Shown piece after piece: positions 1 to 5,958 of a stretch of 7,753 nucleotides of DNA. Each line of letters opens with the position of its first letter. Position 1 is the stretch's first letter. A program made the translations under genes and the position numbers. The stretch covers positions 1 to 7,753 of the forward strand of contig CAMWRN010000105.1 of the NCBI GenBank assembly GCA_947176675.1, given 5' to 3'. Below the pieces are notes generated by a model. The model made no database searches. It was given only the letters and a program-made list of their open reading frames with translations, and was not told the DNA's origin. The DNA comes from an uncultured Clostridia bacterium. GTDB lineage: Bacteria > Bacillota > Clostridia > Oscillospirales > Ruminococcaceae.

Positions 1-145
1 GGTAAAATCCAAGCATGACTATAGTTGCGAGCATAAATAACGTGATCGTAACAACGAAAGAAGCCTCTATCACCGAATTACCATTCTCATTTTTCCAATC
101 TATCGCAGTGTCATTATCGAAAATATTTCTTTCATTTTCAAACAT
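1..145 (-). CDS. TadE-like pseudopilin, N-terminal part only
   Basis: Only the first 48 residues are in the window; the gene continues past the left edge. The frame starts at an ATG (145-143) with an AAAGGA-type ribosome binding site about 11 bases upstream, and lies 23 bases after the stop of the WG-repeat gene. A hydrophilic leader of 22 residues ends in Gly22. Asn23 follows, Glu27 sits at +5 of the predicted mature protein, and then comes a hydrophobic helix (about residues 28-48). This G|xxxxE pattern plus membrane helix is the class III prepilin signal cut by TadV/CpaA peptidases, and the spacing matches TadE/TadF-type minor pilins. Known role of the family: minor pilin subunits made beside the Flp pilus machinery. 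With the C-terminus missing, TadE, TadF or another pseudopilin cannot be told apart. Confidence 0.75.
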   Translation of the reverse strand, partial: MFENERNIFDNDTAIDWKNENGNSVIEASFVVTITLFMLATIVMLGFY

Positions 146-168
146 ATTCTTTACCGTCCTTTCAGCGG

Positions 169-1620
169 TCATTCAACGTAAAACAGCGAAACTATCCTCC
201 ATGTACCGTCAAAATAAACAAACGCACTGCCTTCAGAATCCATATACAAAGCGTCTTCATAAGCGGGTTCAATGACAACATCACCGTATTTGTTTATAAA
301 TCCCCATTTCCCGTCTGATTTTACAGCCGCGTAGCTGTTTGAAAAGCTTTTCGCGTCCTCATAAGCAGGCTCGATAAAAACCGAACCGTCCATGTTTACA
401 AATCCGTACTTGCCGTTCTTTTTAAATGCGGCGGCTTCGCCTGAAAACAAATCGGCGTCATCGCATTCAAAACCTGTCTCGGAAAGATCTTCTGTGTTTA
501 TCATTTTGAAATTTGCATCGCCTTCAAATTTAATAAACATTCTGTTGTAATACGAACATTTTCCGCCGTGTCCGAGAATCACTTCGCTGATATTTTTTGA
601 AAACAGCGATTCGCCTGCCGGATTAATAATGCTTTTCTTACCGTCCCTTTCGGAATATGCCGCATTATTGGCAAATCCGCCAAGCATATCGTAGCCCTCC
701 GCAAGCTTTTTCCCCGACGTTCCGAACATATCATATTTATTGGTTTTTGTGTTGAAAAGCACAAGGCGCTGATTATTGAAAGGATAAACCGCAGTATACT
801 CGTTTTCCTCGCCTATGTAACACTGCCTTACGCCGTCCGACTCCAAGCGCGAGTATATTCTGTCGCTTATTTCTTCCGAAGCAATATCCTTTCCGTATCC
901 CTTGCTAAAAAGCATATTATGCGTACTGCCGTCTGCAAAAGTTACAGATGCGGGAGGAGACATATTTACCGTGGTGTATACCAGCGGTTCGGCGTTGTTA
1001 TAGTACATATATGTGTACTCTGTCATTTCCCGTTCTGCCTTTTCGGGTTCCTGACCTTCATTTTCATCGGTTTTGTCATATTCGCTGATAATGCTTCTTG
1101 ACGCGGCTATAAGGTTCCCGAAATCCTCCACAGACGTATATGAGGTTACCTTTTCTGTGTACATTTTTTTAATCGTATCATAGCACTTGTCTATAACGTC
1201 CGAATGTACGCCGTTGCTGCGTGCTGTCCGCACATAGGCAGAACACGAAGCGTAATTCCCCTGCGATTCCAGATAGCTTATCATCATATCATAGCTTTCG
1301 GTATTTTCGGGATACTTGCTTATGACCGTACCGAGCATATTATATTTATCCTTTAAAGAAGTTATTTCGCCGTTTTCATAGCCTTTTTCGTAAAGATCGG
1401 CTATTTTCATTCTCAGCTCACAGCTTTCATTTATTTTAAGAGCTTCGCTGTAGCTTTTTATAGACTTGTAATAAAGCTCCTGACTTTCATATTTTTCCGC
1501 GGCGGCTATTGCGTTATTATACGCTTCCGCGTTGGGGTCTATATTGGCGTTGATAACGCTGTAAGCCGCGATAACGTCAAGTATAACAGCCGTCAGAACA
1601 TACATAACAGAATTTTTCAT
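169..1620 (-). CDS. Membrane-anchored WG-repeat protein with helical (TPR-like) region
   Basis: A 483-residue protein of unknown function. I start it at ATG 1620, not the in-frame GTG at 1629, because the GTG is part of the ribosome binding site GAGGTG, which lies 6 bases before the ATG. Residues about 4-24 form one hydrophobic helix preceded by a lysine, so a signal anchor or signal peptide is likely. No G|xxxxE prepilin motif precedes it. Residues about 34-155 are charged and helical, with short TPR-like patterns (YYKSIKSYSEALKIN). An acidic linker follows at about 181-199. The C-terminus is beta-rich and ends in two clear WG repeats (KYGF at 405, KWGF at 438), each followed by an identical IEPAYEDA (416-423, 450-457). 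A third, weaker unit (TWRIVS) closes the chain. If the anchor is N-terminal, the bulk lies outside the membrane. WG repeats are thought to form propeller-like binding surfaces. The location between the peptidase and a TadE-like gene suggests a pilus accessory or surface role, which is inference. Confidence 0.8.
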   Translation of the reverse strand: MKNSVMYVLTAVILDVIAAYSVINANIDPNAEAYNNAIAAAEKYESQELYYKSIKSYSEALKINESCELRMKIADLYEKGYENGEITSLKDKYNMLGTVISKYPENTESYDMMISYLESQGNYASCSAYVRTARSNGVHSDVIDKCYDTIKKMYTEKVTSYTSVEDFGNLIAASRSIISEYDKTDENEGQEPEKAEREMTEYTYMYYNNAEPLVYTTVNMSPPASVTFADGSTHNMLFSKGYGKDIASEEISDRIYSRLESDGVRQCYIGEENEYTAVYPFNNQRLVLFNTKTNKYDMFGTSGKKLAEGYDMLGGFANNAAYSERDGKKSIINPAGESLFSKNISEVILGHGGKCSYYNRMFIKFEGDANFKMINTEDLSETGFECDDADLFSGEAAAFKKNGKYGFVNMDGSVFIEPAYEDAKSFSNSYAAVKSDGKWGFINKYGDVVIEPAYEDALYMDSEGSAFVYFDGTWRIVSLFYVE

Positions 1621-1626
1621 TGTGTT

Positions 1627-1632
1627 CACCTC
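1627..1632 (-). promoter_or_regulatory. Ribosome binding site of the WG-repeat gene
   Basis: GAGGTG on the minus strand, 6 bases before ATG 1620. It overlaps the TGA stop of the peptidase gene (1633-1631), so termination and re-initiation are probably coupled. It also rules against the GTG at 1629 as the start, since that codon is inside the site. Confidence 0.75.
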
Positions 1633-2437
1633 AAAATATACCTAAAATTACAGCAACGGCAAATCCGATGTATATAAACGGAGCCATAGGAACAGAGGAA
1701 CTAAGCGTCTTTTTCCGCATAAGGATCAGAATGACAGACGCTATACTGCTGAAAAACAGCGATAAAACCAGAAGTGCGAACACGCCACCCGAGCCTGCCA
1801 TAAGACCTATTACACCGAAAAGCTTTACGTCGCCGAAACCAATACTGCCTTTCGTAATAACGGCTATCACAAACAGCATAGCAAATCCTATCGCAAATCC
1901 TGCCATATCATTGATAATTATGTCCTTGAAATATTCCACGGCAATGAACATCTCAGCAATATATATAATTACCCTTGAAGCAAGACCTGTCACCATCAGT
2001 GTATTGGGTATTTTGCACCTTTTATAGTCCGTAAGGGCGGCGCAAGCACATATTGCGTGAACAATTGCCATTTTTAAAAAAATAAGCGGCTGAGCAGTAC
2101 GGTTGAATTCGTTCATTTCGTATGAATATTTATAAATAAAAAAGTTTGTAATGACTGCCATAATAAAGAACAGTCCCGTGAAAATAAACGACTGCTTTAC
2201 AGAGTAAACAGCGCCGGCTTTATCATTTTTCACATCTGTATTTTCACCCTCGTGATCCTCGGGATCGTTTTCGTTATCATTATTTTTAACGGCATTTTTT
2301 TTGTCCTCAGCCGCATTGCCGACAGAGATTTCGATTTTATCCGACAATAAAAAATACCCCGTTTTTTTCATGTAAATATAGAAAAAAACAGTAAGCAGAA
2401 CCGCCGTAACCATAGAAACCGCGTATATCATAACCAT
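1631..2437 (-). CDS. tadV: TadV/CpaA-type prepilin peptidase (A24 family, GxGD aspartic protease)
   Basis: An inner-membrane aspartic protease that removes the leader from class III prepilins; the likely substrates here are Flp (2862-2566) and the TadE-like protein (145-1). From the start used here (268 residues), the first catalytic Asp is D137 in ALTDYKRCKIPN and the second is D203 in GFGDVKLFG, both in the expected A24 context. Several hydrophobic helices are visible (about 4-22, 84-102, 117-135, 150-165, 178-195, 205-240, 250-267). There is no CxxC-bearing methylase domain, as usual for TadV/CpaA. Unusual: between the first two helices lies a polar, Asp/Glu/Asn/Lys-rich stretch of about 45 residues (about 36-82), making the protein longer than typical CpaA/TadV proteins. 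Start choice is open: ATG 2437 or 2431 follow an AAAGG site, while an in-frame ATG at 2557 has a better site (GAGGTG) but would add 40 Arg/Cys-rich residues encoded across a strong hairpin. Confidence 0.9.
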   Translation of the reverse strand: MVMIYAVSMVTAVLLTVFFYIYMKKTGYFLLSDKIEISVGNAAEDKKNAVKNNDNENDPEDHEGENTDVKNDKAGAVYSVKQSFIFTGLFFIMAVITNFFIYKYSYEMNEFNRTAQPLIFLKMAIVHAICACAALTDYKRCKIPNTLMVTGLASRVIIYIAEMFIAVEYFKDIIINDMAGFAIGFAMLFVIAVITKGSIGFGDVKLFGVIGLMAGSGGVFALLVLSLFFSSIASVILILMRKKTLSSSVPMAPFIYIGFAVAVILGIF

Positions 2438-2557
2438 AAGACCTTTCTTACCGAATTCCGCGAATAATAAGGCAGCAGCAAAATACCGCTGCCTTATTAT
2501 TCGCGTGAAACAGCGTACGCCATACAAACATCTGCTGTAACAGGTATGGAACCGCAT
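2438..2557 (-). other. In-frame upstream extension or leader of the peptidase gene
   Basis: Forty sense codons run from ATG 2557 without a stop into the peptidase frame. The ATG lies 8 bases after the pilin stop and is preceded by GAGGTG (2567-2562), which overlaps that stop. The predicted residues are rich in Arg, Cys, Tyr and Phe and resemble no domain I know; an 18-bp inverted repeat occupies much of the stretch. It may be a real N-terminal extension, a translated leader that affects hairpin formation, or untranslated spacer that happens to be open. Confidence 0.4.
2459..2505 (-). terminator. Perfect 18-bp inverted repeat after the pilin gene, probable intrinsic (partial) terminator
   Basis: Arms at 2459-2476 and 2488-2505 are exact reverse complements (18 of 18), separated by an 11-base loop. 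The inner stem is the GC-rich GGCAGC/GCTGCC pair. On the minus strand AATAATAA precedes it and TTATTATT follows it, giving an A-rich/hairpin/U-rich layout that could work in both directions; no longer T run follows. It lies 60 bases downstream of the pilin stop. A partial terminator here would keep pilin mRNA abundant relative to the downstream peptidase, WG-repeat and TadE-like genes. mRNA 3'-end protection or processing is an alternative role. Confidence 0.7.
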
Positions 2558-2565
2558 TAAGCACC

Positions 2566-2862
2566 TCAGCCTTCACCACCAGTTGTGACTGTTGTTGTAA
2601 TCATAGATTCATCACTAAGAAGCTCTTCGGTTTCTTCATTCATTTTACCGAAAATATTATTGACAAGCTCTCCAATTTGTTTTCTGAAAATGATAACAAT
2701 AGCCAAAACGATAACTAGTATAAGAATAATTTCTATGATCGCCATACCGCTTTCATCATTTACTACCGCGTCAACTCTCTCCTTGATCTTATTTTTAGCC
2801 ATTGAAAGAGCATTGATTCCTCGAACATAGGCGTATGTACACGCGTAATTGAATTTATCCAT
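2566..2862 (-). CDS. flp: Flp-type major prepilin (type IVc pilin, Firmicutes Flp1-like)
   Basis: A 98-residue prepilin, predicted to be the main pilus subunit. Start ATG 2862 is chosen because an AAAGGGGGA ribosome binding site lies just upstream; the in-frame TTG at 2883 is upstream of that site. The class III signal is clear: Gly39 | Met40, with Glu44 at +5, followed by a very hydrophobic helix (about 41-59, ILILVIVLAIVII). The mature protein would be about 59 residues: the assembly helix, a short amphipathic part (QIGELVNNIFGKM) and an acidic, then Thr/Gly-rich tail (TTTVTTGGEG). The 39-residue leader is longer than the roughly 10-25 residues common in Flp pilins and carries several Lys/Arg. 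It sits between tadC and the processing peptidase, as expected for a pilin. A strong ribosome binding site before it and a terminator-like hairpin after it fit high expression. Confidence 0.9.
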   Translation of the reverse strand: MDKFNYACTYAYVRGINALSMAKNKIKERVDAVVNDESGMAIIEIILILVIVLAIVIIFRKQIGELVNNIFGKMNEETEELLSDESMITTTVTTGGEG

Positions 2863-2869
2863 CTGCTTT

Positions 2870-2878
2870 TCCCCCTTT
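2870..2878 (-). promoter_or_regulatory. Strong ribosome binding site of the pilin gene
   Basis: AAAGGGGGA on the minus strand, ending 7 bases before ATG 2862. It fixes the pilin start and is G-richer than the GAGGTG sites at the other junctions, fitting high expression of the subunit. Confidence 0.75.
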
Positions 2879-2906
2879 CTCAAAAGATTCTATATATGCA
2901 ACCTGA

Positions 2907-2912
2907 ATTATA
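2907..2912 (-). promoter_or_regulatory. Possible -10 element of a pilin promoter
   Basis: The 74-base gap between tadC and the pilin gene is the largest clean intergenic gap in the window and is AT-rich. It holds an exact TATAAT on the minus strand about 45 bases before the pilin ATG. No convincing -35 hexamer lies 16-18 bases upstream, so this is weak evidence for an internal promoter; a sequence this AT-rich can contain TATAAT by chance. Confidence 0.3.
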
Positions 2913-2936
2913 TTGCTACAGGACACATAATAGGCG

Positions 2937-3809
2937 TTAGATTGACATTGTGGACATTATAGGCAGCATTATCATAATAAGAATACCTATAAATACCAGC
3001 ATGATAGGTACCATAAGCTTGTTGGAAGCTTTTTCGCCCTGTTGGAGCACAATCTGCTGCTTTTCGATAAGCAAGCTGTCCGCCTGTTTTACCAAGGAAT
3101 CTGCAAGATCGCTTCCGCCCTTTTGTATAGCCTGAACTATCATGCTCGAAAATTTGCGTATCTCCTTTGTGGCGCAGCGGTCGGCAAACATGGATATGGC
3201 GTCCGCTTCGCTGTAACCGTTGTTAATATCGTCTAAAACTTTTCTCATCTGCACATAAAGCGGCTTATCCATTGAATAGGCAACATCTCTCCACGCATCG
3301 CGCAGAAATACTCCTCCGTTTACAAGAAGAGCTATCGCCGACACCGCACTCGGAAACTCAAGCATATATTCCTCGCTCAGCTTTTGTATCTTATCCTTAT
3401 AGCTGTTTAAATAATAAAAAAATACTGCGCCTGCCGCGGCAGTTCCTATAAGAGCCAGCAGGATACCGTCCGTTCCGCCTGCAAGACAGGACAGAAATGT
3501 TAATATATAAAGTATCAGCATACTGTATGTAAATGCCTGAGCATATAACACACGCAGATAAAAATCCGCGAATTTCTTTCCGAAAAGAATACCCGCCTCT
3601 TCACGGTGTTTTACATACTTTACACTGTGGAAATCAAGTTTTATCATGTCTATCGCCGCAAAGCCTATACCGAGATATTTAGCGCCGCTGACCTTGCTAC
3701 TGTCCACCGCGTTTACATAATCTGCGTATTTATCGGAACGTGCAGCGCATATCAGAACCGGTATTGATACCAACGCAAGGACCGCAAGCATAATATAAGA
3801 TACATCCAT
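2937..3809 (-). CDS. tadC: TadC, inner-membrane platform protein of the Flp pilus (T2SSF domain)
   Basis: A 290-residue polytopic protein of the GspF/TadB/TadC family. Together with TadB it forms the membrane platform on which the TadA ATPase is thought to drive pilin insertion. A helix at about 4-22, a helix pair at about 88-110 and 114-134, a cytoplasmic T2SSF domain at about 148-262 (EYMLEFPSAVSAIALLVNGG near its start, then a helical bundle with IVQAIQKGGSDLADSLVKQA), and a final helix at about 266-286 make up the expected layout. The ATG is separated from the tadB stop by a single TAA (TGA-TAA-ATG), and its ribosome binding site GAGGTG (3821-3816) is formed by the last two sense codons of tadB, so translation is probably coupled. 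The assignment as TadC rests on order (after tadB) and on the T2SSF features. Confidence 0.88.
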   Translation of the reverse strand: MDVSYIMLAVLALVSIPVLICAARSDKYADYVNAVDSSKVSGAKYLGIGFAAIDMIKLDFHSVKYVKHREEAGILFGKKFADFYLRVLYAQAFTYSMLILYILTFLSCLAGGTDGILLALIGTAAAGAVFFYYLNSYKDKIQKLSEEYMLEFPSAVSAIALLVNGGVFLRDAWRDVAYSMDKPLYVQMRKVLDDINNGYSEADAISMFADRCATKEIRKFSSMIVQAIQKGGSDLADSLVKQADSLLIEKQQIVLQQGEKASNKLMVPIMLVFIGILIMIMLPIMSTMSI

Positions 3810-3812
3810 TTA

Positions 3813-4697
3813 TCACACCTCTATATCCGTAATCCTTTTCGCAATAAATATCGCGGCGATTACGCAAACGAGACCCGCCGTCACTCCTGCGGCTCCCAAA
3901 GCCGTTCCGAAGCTTTTAGCAAAATCACCGCCCGACATTTTCAGCATACCCATGATAACAACAGGCATCACAAGCATTATGCTGAATTCGTTTTTTGTAG
4001 CTGCGATCTTTGTCTCGATCTCATGCTCAATATTTATCTTGTTGTAAAGAATATTATATGTATCGCGGATTATCCTTCCGAAGTCTCCGCCCTTTCGGTA
4101 GGATACGGAAAACACCTGTGCAAAATTCAATATTTCGGGTATACCGCTTCTTCTGCCGAAATCCGAAAGCATTTCGTCCGGATTAATAAAATTATCCTGA
4201 CCCTGAAGCAGCAAGGTAACTTCATTTACAATGTAGGAATTATCGCCGTACTGCATAATAAGGTCATATCTTGCCGCTTCAAATGCCTTTGCAGCATTGT
4301 TTCCCGAAGCTATGGACGCGGCAAGTGAATCAAGCATATCTATGAACTGCTGCCTTACTATCCTTTTACGTTTGATCATGAGTTGCTTTTCTCTTGCGGG
4401 AAGAAACGCCTTTACCGCAAAAATACCCGCTCCTCCACATATAATAACGTCAAGACAATATGTCAGCATGGTGGGTACTCCGTTTGCGTCGCAGCCTATG
4501 TTACCGTACATCAAATACGCAATGGCAGCCCCAACAATAAACGCCCCGATAATGTAAAATAGCTTTTCCTGCACCGAAAAATAATATTCGTCATAATTCA
4601 GCACCGGAGTTTTCAAAAGCGATTCGCAATACTGCGGACCTCTTTGCTTTAATTTTTTAGGTGCTTTTTCTTTTTTCTTTTTTTCAGCCATCGTCAT
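3813..4697 (-). CDS. tadB: TadB, inner-membrane platform protein of the Flp pilus (T2SSF domain)
   Basis: A 294-residue partner of TadC. It starts with a strongly basic cytoplasmic segment (residues 5-18, nine lysines), then has helices at about 46-64 and 78-98, a T2SSF domain at about 115-245 (FIDMLDSLAASIASGNNAAKAFE at its start, VSYRKGGDFGRIIRDT in its middle), and hydrophobic C-terminal helices at about 238-254 and 267-287. The ATG at 4697 overlaps the tadA stop as ATGA. A second in-frame ATG at 4691 (292 residues) lies 8 bases from the GAGGTG site (4705-4700), against only 2 bases for the first, so either may be used. The position directly after the ATPase is the standard tadA-tadB-tadC order. 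Confidence 0.9.
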   Translation of the reverse strand: MTMAEKKKKEKAPKKLKQRGPQYCESLLKTPVLNYDEYYFSVQEKLFYIIGAFIVGAAIAYLMYGNIGCDANGVPTMLTYCLDVIICGGAGIFAVKAFLPAREKQLMIKRKRIVRQQFIDMLDSLAASIASGNNAAKAFEAARYDLIMQYGDNSYIVNEVTLLLQGQDNFINPDEMLSDFGRRSGIPEILNFAQVFSVSYRKGGDFGRIIRDTYNILYNKINIEHEIETKIAATKNEFSIMLVMPVVIMGMLKMSGGDFAKSFGTALGAAGVTAGLVCVIAAIFIAKRITDIEV

Positions 4698-5950
4698 ATC
4701 ACCTCTTTAATTCCCGCAAGCCTGAGTTTAAAATCGTTGATAAGCGGATTTTCCGTCCTGTTAAGAGATCCTGATACCTTTTCAATAGTACTCTTTTCGT
4801 CCTCTTGAAACCTGTAAAGGGTATTAAGCTTTATTCTTCCGTTTTCGTAGCCTGCTACCTCGGTTATTTCAGCTACCTTTCTCGAATGGTCTCTCATTCT
4901 TGTAAGGTGTATTATTATATCCAGCGCAGAAGCGATCTGCTGTCTTATCGCGTCAAGGGGGAGACCTGCCGCACCTTGTAAAACCATGGTTTCCAGTCTG
5001 CTAAGCATATCATGAGTAGAGTTCGCATGACCTGTAGAAAGCGAACCGTCATGCCCCGTATTCATCGCCTGAAGCATATCGAGAGCCTCCGCACCCCTTA
5101 CCTCGCCTACAACTATCCGCTCGGGTCTCATTCTCAGCGACGATTTTATAAGGTCTCTTATGTTTATCTCGCCTACTCCCGAGGTATTGGCGTTTCTTGT
5201 TTCAAGACGCACAAGGTTGGATATCCCTACGATCTGAAGTTCTGCGGAATCCTCTATAGTTATAACGCGCTCATCTTTGGGAATATAGTTTGACAAAGCG
5301 TTGAGGAACGTGGTCTTTCCCGAACCCGTACCGCCGCTTATGAATATATTGTATTTTGAGCGGACAAGAAGCTCAAGTTTGCGGGCAATATCCTCCGTGA
5401 TAGAACCGTACTGTATAAGCTTTTCAATAGTCATAGGCGTCTTGGAAAACTTTCTTATCGTTACCGTAGGACCACAAAGGGCAACCGGCGGAAGAACAAC
5501 GTTTACTCTCGAACCGTCCTTGAGCCGTGTATCAACTATAGGATTAGACTGATTTACCTCGCGTCCCGATGTGGCAACTATTCTCTGGATAATATCTTCA
5601 AGCCTTTTATCGTCCTCAAAGCTTGCATCAAGCTTTTCGAGCCTTCCCTTTTTCTCAATGAAAATATTATCTTTTCCGTTTATCATTATCTCCGTGACCT
5701 GATCGTCGGTCAGGATCAGATCAAGGATACCAAGACCGCGGATAGAACCGTACACTTCGTTTGTAAGCTTTATCCTTTCGCGTAGAGACATATAATTATC
5801 CTCGGCGACAGCGGCGACCCGTTCCTCAATTATTTTTTTCAACTCTTCGTCGCTCGTCCGAGTAAGATCGACATTATATTTTATATCTTCCCTGATAATT
5901 TCCGAAAGCTTTTTTTCTTTTTTCTTTGTACTATTTTCCACAATGTTCAT
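4694..5950 (-). CDS. tadA: TadA/CpaF pilus assembly ATPase (secretion ATPase, GspE/VirB11 superfamily)
   Basis: A 418-residue cytoplasmic hexameric-type ATPase that powers Flp pilus assembly through TadB/TadC. All key motifs are intact: Walker A GGTGSGKT at 206-213, an Asp box around VITIEDSAELQI (229-240), Walker B with Glu283 in RIVVGEVRGAEALD (278-291), and a His box GHDGSLSTGHAN (299-310). An N-terminal domain (about 60-170) with the CpaF-type DQVTEIMINGKDNIFIE stretch precedes the motor. Length and motifs match the CpaF family, so it should be catalytically active. The N-terminus has a short lysine-rich stretch (KKKEKK). The ATG lies 8 bases after the tadZ stop; a GGTGAT ribosome binding site spans that stop. 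The 3' end overlaps tadB by 4 bases. Confidence 0.96.
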   Translation of the reverse strand: MNIVENSTKKKEKKLSEIIREDIKYNVDLTRTSDEELKKIIEERVAAVAEDNYMSLRERIKLTNEVYGSIRGLGILDLILTDDQVTEIMINGKDNIFIEKKGRLEKLDASFEDDKRLEDIIQRIVATSGREVNQSNPIVDTRLKDGSRVNVVLPPVALCGPTVTIRKFSKTPMTIEKLIQYGSITEDIARKLELLVRSKYNIFISGGTGSGKTTFLNALSNYIPKDERVITIEDSAELQIVGISNLVRLETRNANTSGVGEINIRDLIKSSLRMRPERIVVGEVRGAEALDMLQAMNTGHDGSLSTGHANSTHDMLSRLETMVLQGAAGLPLDAIRQQIASALDIIIHLTRMRDHSRKVAEITEVAGYENGRIKLNTLYRFQEDEKSTIEKVSGSLNRTENPLINDFKLRLAGIKEVI

Positions 5951-5958
5951 TCAGTATA

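Noticed and set aside
15..275. Plus-strand open frame across the TadE-like start and the WG gene end
   Set aside because: It is antisense to two supported genes and crosses their junction.
262..370. Near-identical DNA segments about 100 bases apart as a possible CRISPR or mobile repeat
   Set aside because: They encode the two WG-repeat IEPAYEDA segments with synonymous differences, so this is a protein-level repeat.
1620..2027. Plus-strand open frame of 135 codons
   Set aside because: Lies antisense to the peptidase gene, which has both catalytic Asp motifs; the plus-strand product shows no recognisable domain and no good ribosome binding site context.
2863..2883. TTG start for the pilin, seven residues longer
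   Set aside because: The strong AAAGGGGGA site lies between this TTG and the ATG at 2862, so it serves the ATG.
4023..4557. Plus-strand open frames opposite tadB
   Set aside because: Antisense to a gene with a clear T2SSF domain; products look like random translations.
4662..4684. T-rich run on the plus strand as a terminator
   Set aside because: No stem precedes it; it is the complement of lysine codons in tadB. The similar run near 5909-5930 is likewise tadA lysine codons.
5012..5552. Plus-strand open frames opposite tadA
   Set aside because: The minus strand encodes intact Walker A, Walker B and His box motifs here, so the plus-strand frames are shadows.
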